Source: Oscillospiraceae bacterium | GTDB taxonomy: Bacteria; Bacillota; Clostridia; Oscillospirales; SIG627 | DNA: 49,161 nucleotides | NCBI GenBank assembly: GCA_034925865.1 | Contig: JAYFRN010000024.1 | Location: 1-49,161, forward strand | Direction: 5' to 3' | Part shown: positions 33,831 through 41,857 of the stretch, in pieces | How positions within the stretch are numbered: position 1 is the first letter of the stretch | Layout of the letters: each line of letters starts with the position of its first letter | Translations under genes and position numbers: made by a program | Notes under the pieces: model-generated | Databases searched by the model: none | What the model was told of the DNA's origin: nothing | The model's input: only the letters and a program-made list of their open reading frames with translations

Positions 33831-34607
33831 CTATTCATTATAAAGTACATGCTCACTTATCCAATGAGCTACACCATCATCGTTATTACTGCTACAAATG
33901 TAATCAGCTACCTGTTTGGCGGAGGCTATAGCGTTATCAACTGCTACGCCAATACCACAATGTTTAATTATTTCTACATCATTATAATCATCGCCAAAAG
34001 CAACTATATGGCTGATATTAATCCTCAGATATTCAGAGATAAATCGGACTGCATTTATTTTTGTTGCATTTCTATGCATAATTTGCTTCCATGATTCGCC
34101 GCTGTTTTCATAAAGATGTAATTCTGGATACCTCGTAAGAATACTTCGAATAATTTCAACATTTAGACACTCGGTAGATATCTTAACAATTTCGCCCTCA
34201 GGTATTGTGGAAAAATTATGATAAACCGGATTCCATCCTTCCTCCCAAGGAGGCCCATTATAATTTGTATAGAGACAATGTCCGACCTCCGCAGTCATCA
34301 ACATAATTTGTTTTTCCTCATAGAAATTATGTAAAAGCGAACTTATTATGTTCGGCGATATTACTTTATTGTAAAGTAATACACCTTCTTGTGAAATAGT
34401 TGCACCGTTGTTGGAAATTATAAAATTGGGCGCCACCGCTGAAATAAACCGTGAAACGGCTCGCTCAGGTCTAGCAGTAGCAAAGGCAATTTGAATGCCC
34501 TTGGCTTTACACTTATTTAGTACATCAGCAGTATACATTGATATAGCTTTATCTGAGGTTAATAAAGTATTATCTAAATCTGTCACAATCAACTTTACAT
34601 CAAACAT
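33831..34607 (-). CDS. Cof-type HAD-IIB sugar phosphatase
   Basis: The 258-residue product has motif I VTDLDNTLL (nucleophile and acid Asp), motif II IAFATARP, and the Lys/Asp motifs of the C-terminal part KINAVRFI and VAFGDDYNDVEII with a GIGVAVDNA tail. The family dephosphorylates small phospho-sugars or nucleotides; the substrate is unknown. AAGGGG precedes the ATG. Confidence 0.88.
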   Translation of the reverse strand: MFDVKLIVTDLDNTLLTSDKAISMYTADVLNKCKAKGIQIAFATARPERAVSRFISAVAPNFIISNNGATISQEGVLLYNKVISPNIISSLLHNFYEEKQIMLMTAEVGHCLYTNYNGPPWEEGWNPVYHNFSTIPEGEIVKISTECLNVEIIRSILTRYPELHLYENSGESWKQIMHRNATKINAVRFISEYLRINISHIVAFGDDYNDVEIIKHCGIGVAVDNAIASAKQVADYICSSNNDDGVAHWISEHVLYNE

Positions 34608-34721
34608 AGTTACACCCCTTTACATATTAATTGCCAAATATGATATCGGCTCAGATGCTAAATTGTGATATTGAATGGAACACTGTTATGCATTATTCGC
34701 TACACCATCAGTTTTAATGGT

Positions 34722-35762
34722 CTACTTTGCTAATACAGGCCAGCATGTTTTTAGTACGGCAAAAGTCAAATCACAATTGACAGCAGTTTTATTTTTCCAA
34801 TATGGTTCAATTCCCAATAAATGCCTAAATCCTTCTTTGGTATTATCCGGTATAATCTTCATCAATTTATCTTCTTCCAATAATTCAGCCAAAAACTCAT
34901 AAGATTGAGTCGTTTGTAAAACCCATTCAGGATGCTCGATTAAGTTTCTGAGCCAAAAACCAAAGGCAAAATGGTATTGATTGTTTACGATGTTTTGAAA
35001 ATCTGTCATATCAATATTGTTTAAAGAATTCCAGTCATAATTAAACGGTCCCACATAACTACCGCCGTATTCCTTCGGCTTGCGGAACATGATATACCCG
35101 ACATCTTTCATGAGTGAATAGCAATGCGTCATCGCAGCTTTTGCTGTTTGTAGGCTTTCGGCAGTCTGCCAGTTATGTGTATTTGCTAATATGTAAATAT
35201 GATTTCCACCGGGGAATTTTACACAAGGTTTGTAATAACGGTATTTAGCTCCTTTTTTCGTAAAATCTTCTATGCTTTTATGTTCGAGTGCGCCGGAGAG
35301 ATGATTGAACGCAATCTGAATTTCTTCAGCCAAAAGCGGCGTACTCTCTGGTACATGCGCTTTGACTAAAATACCAGCGGTAACCGACCTATTTCCACCG
35401 CGGCCATCAAAGTCTAGCGCATCGCCCCCGGCAAAATAATTTTTGTGTTTTTCGGCAATTTCTGGAGTGAGCAAGGCCTTTATAGCTTTTTGAATATAAG
35501 GACTATCCGCTTCCACACCATACATGAGCAAAGAGCCGATAATACTATCCATTCCGTTGCCACCATGCAGCTCATCACCAAACCAACCGTCGGAATGCTG
35601 CTTTGACAAATACTTTTGCACCGTTTTTTGTTGTAGAATTTCCGTCTGCATATTTTGCATCATCGGATCGTTAATCGAGGTTTTCAGCATGTCCCAATTA
35701 ACCAAATACCGAATGCTTACACAGGCGTTTTCTAATAAAAAATTAATGGTTTTTTCAAACAA
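34722..35762 (-). CDS. Conserved protein of unknown function, possible alpha/alpha-barrel fold
   Basis: The protein has 346 residues. It starts at TTG 35762 after a strong GGAGGAC site. Helical repeats with SDGWFGDELHGGNGMDSIIG and GGSYVGPFNYDW recall the alpha/alpha toroid of terpenoid-cyclase-like proteins, but no catalytic acid motif is seen. It is weakly coupled to the HAD and Nudix genes downstream (114-base gap). The function is not recognised. Confidence 0.65.
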   Translation of the reverse strand: MFEKTINFLLENACVSIRYLVNWDMLKTSINDPMMQNMQTEILQQKTVQKYLSKQHSDGWFGDELHGGNGMDSIIGSLLMYGVEADSPYIQKAIKALLTPEIAEKHKNYFAGGDALDFDGRGGNRSVTAGILVKAHVPESTPLLAEEIQIAFNHLSGALEHKSIEDFTKKGAKYRYYKPCVKFPGGNHIYILANTHNWQTAESLQTAKAAMTHCYSLMKDVGYIMFRKPKEYGGSYVGPFNYDWNSLNNIDMTDFQNIVNNQYHFAFGFWLRNLIEHPEWVLQTTQSYEFLAELLEEDKLMKIIPDNTKEGFRHLLGIEPYWKNKTAVNCDLTFAVLKTCWPVLAK

Positions 35763-35824
35763 TTTATCTTGTCCTCCGGTCTATAAATAATTAGAATTTC
35801 ATTTACCATTCTACCATAAACAAC

Positions 35825-35857
35825 AAAAGAAGTCGATCATTAAAATCGACTTCTTTT
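35825..35857 (-). terminator. Terminator of tRNA-Leu
   Basis: AAAAGAAGTCGAT (35825-35837) and ATCGACTTCTTTT (35845-35857) form a perfect 13-bp hairpin ending in Ts on either strand. Confidence 0.85.
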
Positions 35858-35866
35858 GCTGATTTT

Positions 35867-35951
35867 TGGTGCGGAAAACGGGACTTGAACCCGTACGGTG
35901 TAAACCACACGCCCCTCAAACGTGCGCGTCTGCCAGTTCCGCCACTTCCGC
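35867..35951 (-). tRNA. tRNA-Leu(GAG)
   Basis: Minus strand. The 5' end is GCGGAAGTGGCGGAA and the 3' end TTCCGCACCA, with CCA encoded. The anticodon loop TTGAGGG sits between CACGT and GCGTG, giving anticodon GAG. A long variable arm is present, as expected for class II tRNA-Leu. Confidence 0.92.
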
Positions 35952-35984
35952 ATATCGCTGCGGGTCACACCCGCAACGTTGTCT

Positions 35985-36012
35985 ATTATACTCGATTTTT
36001 AGGATTTGTCAA
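35985..36012 (-). promoter_or_regulatory. Promoter of tRNA-Leu
   Basis: On the minus strand TTGACA (36007-36012), a 16-base spacer and TATAAT (35985-35990). A GCGGGT/ACCCGC hairpin (about 35960-35974) lies between it and the tRNA. Confidence 0.7.
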
Positions 36013-36129
36013 TAGTAAAGATAAAAAATGTTGATTATTTTCTTCGATGTAAATTCCCAAAGAAAAATTCACATTGTAGGGCGCGGAGAGGAATCCGGTA
36101 TAGAAAGAAAGCTACGGCAGAACAGTAAA

Positions 36130-37278
36130 CTACGCTTCGCTTTTTATTGCGTAATGTTTTTTTACCTCATACATTTTTTTATCTGCTTCAAGTATCAAGT
36201 CGTCCACAGATGGTTTACCGCATTCTCCGTATGCGTATCCGATGCTCAAAGACAGTTTGTATCCATTATTAGATCGGATGTTCACATCGTCTATTTTATA
36301 GTTTATCTGTTCTATGAATTCGGCCGGTTCATCTTTTCCGGCATGAATATAAATTATAACAAATTCGTCTCCGCCGACTCTGGCGAGAAAAGCCTTTTTT
36401 TCATTACAAGCCTGTTTTAACAAGCTTGCGATTGTGACAAGCGCAGCATCGCCGGCGCAATGTCCGTATGTATCGTTTATGAACTTGAATCTGTCAATAT
36501 CAATCATCATCGCGGTTACATATTTATCATGGTCGTGGTACTTGCTAAGTTGTTCGAGATATCGATTCATCTGGCGGCGGTTGTTTATTCCGGTCAGCTC
36601 ATCGGTAGATATCCTGTCATTCTGCACATTGATAAAAATCATCAAAATCGATATCGCGGTACAGCTCCATAAAAGTGCGAGCCCGTAATACATTGATTGA
36701 ATTATAGCTCCAATTACTGGAGGCAACATGAAAAGCGATAGAAAAAAATACTCACGCCTTTTCGAAGTAACGACTGATACAGCTTTCTTCACACTTATAA
36801 AGGCGGCATATAAAGGATAAATCAAAGCTGCTGCCATATATATATAAAAGCATGCCCCGCGATGATAAATGTTATTGGCATCTATATAAAATAAGAAATT
36901 ATATTTCAGCGAAGCGATAGTGAATACAGAATTTACGAAAAGCGGAATGGAATAAAGCGGCATGATTTTCATCAGCCTTTTTCTCGACCTTACATATATT
37001 GCGTTGTCGCAGTATAAAAGCCAAAAAAAGCAGACGAAAGGAGTTCCTAAAAAATACAGAAAAGTAACAGCGGTGTTCCAAAAAAGCGCACCTTCAAACT
37101 GCTTACCGTCCAAAAGCCACATTGCGGTGTCGGTAAACAGCATGAATATATTAGAAAATATAAGTGCGTCAAAGAGGTTCTGGTCACGATAGAAGCTGCG
37201 TGAATGCTTTTTGCTGAAAAATATAAGCATCAAGACAGTGACTGCGAATAAATTAAGTTCAAGATATACAATTGCCAT
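36130..37278 (-). CDS. Membrane-bound GGDEF diguanylate cyclase
   Basis: The 382-residue product has an N-terminal half with about six to seven hydrophobic helices (residues 1-215) and no recognised sensor name. The C-terminal GGDEF domain has IDIDRFKFINDTYGH and the intact active site RVGGDEF. No RxxD inhibitory site is seen before GGDEF, unlike the cyclase at 23858. It begins 14 bases after the purL stop, and its CGGAG site overlaps that stop, so it is probably co-transcribed with purL. Confidence 0.85.
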   Translation of the reverse strand: MAIVYLELNLFAVTVLMLIFFSKKHSRSFYRDQNLFDALIFSNIFMLFTDTAMWLLDGKQFEGALFWNTAVTFLYFLGTPFVCFFWLLYCDNAIYVRSRKRLMKIMPLYSIPLFVNSVFTIASLKYNFLFYIDANNIYHRGACFYIYMAAALIYPLYAAFISVKKAVSVVTSKRREYFFLSLFMLPPVIGAIIQSMYYGLALLWSCTAISILMIFINVQNDRISTDELTGINNRRQMNRYLEQLSKYHDHDKYVTAMMIDIDRFKFINDTYGHCAGDAALVTIASLLKQACNEKKAFLARVGGDEFVIIYIHAGKDEPAEFIEQINYKIDDVNIRSNNGYKLSLSIGYAYGECGKPSVDDLILEADKKMYEVKKHYAIKSEA

Positions 37279-37292
37279 TACATATCTCCGGT

Positions 37293-40200
37293 TTATTTAA
37301 AATATGAAACACCGGAAGCAAATATTTTTTGGTCCTTTTCGCCGGGAACATTTTTGTAAACATTAATTCCCGCTCTTTCACTGTGTCCCATTTTTCCGAA
37401 TACTCTGCCGTCCGGACTGAATATGCCCTCAATTGCCGCGTCGCTGCAATTGGGATTATACCGTATATTCATGGTGGGATTGCTGGAAGCATCAACATAT
37501 TGAGTGGCAATTTGTCCGTTTTGCTCAAGCTTTGTTATTAATTCTTTCGCCGCGGTAAAGCGTCCTTCGCCGTGAGATATGGCGACCGTATGAATATCGC
37601 CTATATTTACTTTGGAAAGCCATGGCGATTTAACCGAAGCGACTCTTGTCCTCACGAGTATTGACTGATGTCGTCCTATACTGTTGAAGGTCAGGGTTGC
37701 GTCGTCGGACGAAAGTTGTCTTATTTCACCGTACGGCAGCAATCCGAGCTTTATCAAAGCCTGGAATCCGTTGCATATCCCAAGCACGAGACCGTCGCGC
37801 TTATCAAGCAGCTTCATAAGAGAATCGGCGATTTTTGAGTTGCGCATTACGGCGGTTATGAATTTACCGCTTCCGTCAGGCTCGTCGCCGCCGGAAAATC
37901 CGCCGGGGATCATCAGAATCTGCGCTTCATCGATTAGCTTTGCAAGCTCGTCAATGGATTCGTCAAGAAGTCTTGGAGTTATATTTTTAAATACGAAAAT
38001 ATCAGGATCAGCTCCGGCGGAGCGGAATGCGCGAGCTGTGTCATATTCGCAGTTTGTACCCGGGAAAACAGGTATTATTACACGCGGACGAGGTGTTCTG
38101 ACCAGCGGACGGGCACAGTTGCGTTCAAGGTAGCTGATTATAGGAACATCCTCTGTTTTACGTATCGTCTGTTCTTTTGAATTAATAGGGAAGACACCTT
38201 CAAGCCGTGATTCCCATGCGTCGACAAGTGTGTTTATGGCAATGGATTCGCTGTTGAGATTGATTTCCGGAGTAGGCTTTGTGAATCCCAGAAGTTGTCC
38301 GTTCTTTATTTCGCCACGTGTTTCAACTATAACCGCGCCGTAAACAGTGCGGAAAAGCTCAGATATATCAGTGAAATATAGATCAACGCCTATCTTGTTT
38401 CCAAAGGACATTTTGCAGATTCCCTCAAAGGCGCCGCCGGCACCCACAGACCACGCGGAGAGAACTTGACCGGATTTGATCAATGAATGAACATAATCAA
38501 AATGATGTTTTAAATCTGTAAAGTCCGGCTCTGCGTTTTCTTTATACTTCGGTTTTATCAGATACAGCCTCGAATTAGTTTCCTTGAGTTCCGGAGTTAT
38601 AATACTGTCCGCATTGAGATAAGAAACGGCAAAGCTTACTAGAGTTGGCGGAACATCAATATTTTCAAATGTGCCGCTCATGCTGTCTTTCCCGCCGATT
38701 GAAGCGATTTCAAGCTCAATCTGCGCTTTATAGGCGCCGAGAAGTGCGGAGGCCGGCATTCCCCAGCGTAAAGGATCTCCGAGCGTTTTCGCGAAATATT
38801 CCTGAAGTGTCAGATATATATTTTTATATGATACTCCGGCGCATACGAGCTTTGTGACTGATTCCACAATGGCATACATTGCGCCGTGATAAGGACTCTT
38901 TTCCGATATCATCGGATTGAAGCCGTGAGCCATGATTGAAGCTGTTTTCGCTTCGGCATTAAGAGAAGGGAACTTTGCCGCCATAAACTGCGTTGGGGTA
39001 AGTTGATATTTTCCGCCAAAGGGCATAACAACCGTAGAAGCTCCGATTGTTGAATCGAATCTTTCGACGAGCCCCTTCTGTGAACATATGTTGAGGTCGG
39101 AAATATAAGCGAGTATGCTTTCTCGCAAGGCTCCGGCATTTATTTTATCGGAATATCCTTTGTTTAAAGAAGATATATCCGGAGTGGGGATGGCGACGTT
39201 TGTATGTTTTTCGGCGCCGTTCGAATTTAAAAATGATCTGTCAAGATCGACGATAAGATGCCCGTTCCAAATCATTTTCAAACGCTTTTCAAGAGTGATG
39301 CCCGCCACGGGTGTCGCTTCAAGATTTTCTGCTTCGGCAAGTGAAATGAACTTCGTTACGTCAAGCGCCGCGACTACGACCGCCATGCGTTCCTGACTTT
39401 CGGAAATTGCAAGCTCGGTTCCGTCAAGACCTTCATATTTTTTTGTAACCTTTGATAAATCGATAAATATACCGTCGGCGAGCTCGCCGATGGCGACGGA
39501 AACTCCGCCGGCTCCAAAATCGTTGCAGCGTTTGATGAGTCTTGTGACTTCGGGATTGCGGAACAGCCTCTGCAGCTTGCGTTCTTCCGGAGGATTGCCC
39601 TTTTGAACTTCAGCGCCGCAGGTTGAAAGAGATGACTCCGTGTGCGCTTTGGAGGATCCCGTGGCGCCGCCGCAGCCGTCACGCCCCGTGCGTCCGCCTA
39701 AGAGTATGACCACATCGCCGGGCAAAGGAACCTCTCTGCGTACATTGGCGGCGGGAGTGGCACCTATGACGGCGCCTATTTCCATCCGCTTTGCTGTATA
39801 TCCCGGATGATAATATTCATATACGCCGCCCGTTGCGAGCCCGATCTGGTTGCCGTATGCACTGTATCCGGCTGCTGCTGTTTTTGTAATTTTTGACTGC
39901 GGCAGCTTGCCGGGCATAGTCGCGCTGACTGGCGCGGTGACATCGCCGGCACCGGTGACTCTCATGGCCTGATATACATATGATCTGCCTGAGAGCGGGT
40001 CGCGTATCGCACCACCGAGACAAGTTGCGGCACCGCCGAACGGCTCTATTTCTGTCGGATGGTTATGTGTTTCGTTTTTAAACATTAAAAGCCAGTCTTC
40101 GGTATCCTTGTCAGTTTCAAGCTTGACTTTTACCGAGCAGGCGTTAATTTCTTCCGATTCATCAAGGCCGACGAGCTTTCCGGTACGTTTCAGATACTTT

Positions 40201-41030
40201 GTGGAAATTGTCGCCATGTCCATCAAAGTTACCGGCTTTTTTCGTGCGCCGTGAATAATATCACGTTTTTTAAGATAATCCAGGAATGTTTCGTATATAT
40301 AATCTTCGTTTATGAACATTTCGTCGATGCCGGTGAGGAAGGTTGTATGGCGGCAGTGATCAGACCAATAAGAGTCAATAAGGCGAATTTCGGTCATTGT
40401 GGGATCGCGTGATTCTTTTTGTTTAAAATACTGACGGCAGAATTTAATATCGTCGAGATCCATCGCCAGCGAATAATTAAAGATCATGTCGGAAAGTTCA
40501 TTGTCGGTCATATCGATAAAGCCGACGATAGTTTCGACCTTCGATGGAATTTCAAAGGCTTCCTCAAGAGTTGTAAATTCACCGAGAGAAGCAAAACGGG
40601 ATTCAACAGGGTTGATTATATATTTTTCAATTCGTTCGGCATCCTCGTCGGAAACTGAGCCTGTAATTATATAAATGCGTGCGGTGCGAACCTTCGGACG
40701 CGCTGCCTGTGAAATAATTTGTATGCATTGGGCGCATGAATCCGCTCGTTGATCGTATTGACCGGGAAGAAATTCCGTGGCGAATACGCGCTCTCCTTCT
40801 GCTCCCGTAAGTGGAATGCTGTCATATACATTATCTGTCTGAGGCTCGGAAAAAACGGTATTTACGGCTTTTGAGTATGTGATTTCGTCAATTCCTTCAA
40901 CATCATATCTGTTTACGAGTCGGAGAGACTTCAGCTCCGAAATTCCGAGATTTATTCTGAGGTCGTCAAAGAGCTTTGACGCTTCAACTGCATGAATGCC
41001 TCTTTTTTCGACATACAGTCTGTATACCAT
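37293..41030 (-). CDS. purL: Phosphoribosylformylglycinamidine synthase, single-chain form
   Basis: The 1245-residue enzyme carries out step four of purine synthesis (FGAR to FGAM). It fuses a PurS-like N-terminus, two AIR-synthetase-like halves (FKNETHNHPTEIEPFGGAAT, SIGGKDSMSGTF) and a C-terminal glutaminase with nucleophile Cys1086 in LGICNGFQALIK and a start VIIPVFPGTNCEYD. The length is normal for the fused type seen in many Clostridia. No other pur genes are adjacent. Confidence 0.95.
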   Translation of the reverse strand: MVYRLYVEKRGIHAVEASKLFDDLRINLGISELKSLRLVNRYDVEGIDEITYSKAVNTVFSEPQTDNVYDSIPLTGAEGERVFATEFLPGQYDQRADSCAQCIQIISQAARPKVRTARIYIITGSVSDEDAERIEKYIINPVESRFASLGEFTTLEEAFEIPSKVETIVGFIDMTDNELSDMIFNYSLAMDLDDIKFCRQYFKQKESRDPTMTEIRLIDSYWSDHCRHTTFLTGIDEMFINEDYIYETFLDYLKKRDIIHGARKKPVTLMDMATISTKYLKRTGKLVGLDESEEINACSVKVKLETDKDTEDWLLMFKNETHNHPTEIEPFGGAATCLGGAIRDPLSGRSYVYQAMRVTGAGDVTAPVSATMPGKLPQSKITKTAAAGYSAYGNQIGLATGGVYEYYHPGYTAKRMEIGAVIGATPAANVRREVPLPGDVVILLGGRTGRDGCGGATGSSKAHTESSLSTCGAEVQKGNPPEERKLQRLFRNPEVTRLIKRCNDFGAGGVSVAIGELADGIFIDLSKVTKKYEGLDGTELAISESQERMAVVVAALDVTKFISLAEAENLEATPVAGITLEKRLKMIWNGHLIVDLDRSFLNSNGAEKHTNVAIPTPDISSLNKGYSDKINAGALRESILAYISDLNICSQKGLVERFDSTIGASTVVMPFGGKYQLTPTQFMAAKFPSLNAEAKTASIMAHGFNPMISEKSPYHGAMYAIVESVTKLVCAGVSYKNIYLTLQEYFAKTLGDPLRWGMPASALLGAYKAQIELEIASIGGKDSMSGTFENIDVPPTLVSFAVSYLNADSIITPELKETNSRLYLIKPKYKENAEPDFTDLKHHFDYVHSLIKSGQVLSAWSVGAGGAFEGICKMSFGNKIGVDLYFTDISELFRTVYGAVIVETRGEIKNGQLLGFTKPTPEINLNSESIAINTLVDAWESRLEGVFPINSKEQTIRKTEDVPIISYLERNCARPLVRTPRPRVIIPVFPGTNCEYDTARAFRSAGADPDIFVFKNITPRLLDESIDELAKLIDEAQILMIPGGFSGGDEPDGSGKFITAVMRNSKIADSLMKLLDKRDGLVLGICNGFQALIKLGLLPYGEIRQLSSDDATLTFNSIGRHQSILVRTRVASVKSPWLSKVNIGDIHTVAISHGEGRFTAAKELITKLEQNGQIATQYVDASSNPTMNIRYNPNCSDAAIEGIFSPDGRVFGKMGHSERAGINVYKNVPGEKDQKIFASGVSYFK

Positions 41031-41064
41031 ATTAATTCAACCTGTTCCTTATTATTATATATTT

Positions 41065-41093
41065 ATTATATATCTCAGGGCTGTGTTTGTCAA
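41065..41093 (-). promoter_or_regulatory. Consensus promoter of purL
   Basis: On the minus strand TTGACA (41088-41093), a 17-base spacer and TATAAT (41065-41070), all perfect. The leader is only about 28 bases, so no purine riboswitch fits. Confidence 0.8.
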
Positions 41094-41114
41094 TACAACC
41101 GGAAACGGCTTGTA

Positions 41115-41219
41115 TTATGTCGCGTAGGCATTTAAATAAAACTTTTTTAAGTGTAAAACGCCCATATACCGGAGTTTTTCTCTCATTAAGCGGTTACTAT
41201 TAAAATGCCCAATTAATAT
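41115..41219. repeat. Inverted-repeat element, decayed copy 3
   Basis: The right half (CATATACCGGAG, TTTTTCTCTCATTAAGCGGTTA-like region, AATGCC, AATTAATA) follows copies 1 and 2. The stem GGCATTTAAATA against TATTAAAATGCC keeps pairing with one mismatch. The left terminal arm and the left half of the inner hairpin are degraded. Confidence 0.6.
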
Positions 41220-41279
41220 ATTTATTGCTTTTATAAACAGAGATAGCAATATGCATTTATATAAATAAAAAATAATATC

Positions 41280-41305
41280 GAAAAAAGACAGGCTGATACC
41301 TGTCT
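41280..41305 (-). terminator. Terminator of the tRNA cluster
   Basis: AGACAGG (41286-41292) pairs with CCTGTCT (41299-41305). On the minus strand six Ts follow. Confidence 0.85.
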
Positions 41306-41339
41306 GAATCGTTTTAAAATCAAATGAAATAGGATAAAA

Positions 41340-41418
41340 TGGGGTGGATGATCGGATTCGAACCGACGGCCTTCAGGGCCACAACCTGACGCTCTAACCA
41401 AGCTGAGCTACACCCACC
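41340..41418 (-). tRNA. tRNA-His(GTG)
   Basis: Minus strand. It has an encoded extra 5' G (GGTGGGTG) opposite C73, the hallmark of tRNA-His. The anticodon is GTG in loop TTGTGGC, and 3' CCA is encoded. Confidence 0.93.
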
Positions 41419-41424
41419 GAATAA

Positions 41425-41501
<77 letters not shown>

Positions 41502-41534
41502 ATGAAAAAATAAAACCGCAGCGACGGCGGTTTT

Positions 41535-41608
41535 TGGAGCGGGTGATGGGAATCGAACCCACGCAATCAGCTTGGAAGGCTGATGTTCTACCATTGAACT
41601 ACACCCGC
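41535..41608 (-). tRNA. tRNA-Gly(TCC)
   Basis: Minus strand. Acceptor GCGGGTG/CACCCGC, anticodon loop TTCCAAG with anticodon TCC, D-arm TAGTTCAATGGTAGAA, and CCA encoded. It is the first gene of the three-tRNA unit. Confidence 0.93.
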
Positions 41609-41638
41609 ATAACGGCGCCTGTTTTTTGCCGCTTGTAT

Positions 41639-41667
41639 ATAATAACATAACGTATTTAACTTGTCAA
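41639..41667 (-). promoter_or_regulatory. Promoter of the tRNA cluster
   Basis: On the minus strand TTGACA (41662-41667), a 17-base spacer and TATTAT (41639-41644) preceded by TGT. Confidence 0.65.
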
Positions 41668-41778
41668 GCATTATATAAAAAAAAGTTATATAATCCCGAA
41701 TTCTCTTTTGTGACTAATATTTGGCTTTCTTATTTGCAAATTTTGTACAATATTTTTGGATGAAATTCGCTGTTCCAG

Positions 41779-41807
41779 TTGACACAATATCGGCATTAGT
41801 TTATGAT
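41779..41807 (+). promoter_or_regulatory. Promoter of the heparinase-like gene
   Basis: TTGACA (41779-41784), a 17-base spacer and TATGAT (41802-41807), about 50 bases before the start codon. Confidence 0.65.
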
Positions 41808-41857
41808 TTGTATTATGTCAGTCACAAGTCTTTACAGAAAAAACAACGGAGGATGCC

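Noticed and set aside
36028-36420. 130-codon plus-strand ORF opposite the GGDEF gene end
   Set aside because: It is antisense to the GGDEF active-site region, with no start signal.
22597-41219. CRISPR-like reading of the 107-bp repeats
   Set aside because: Copies are 8-10 kb apart, single, palindromic and not separated by regular spacers.
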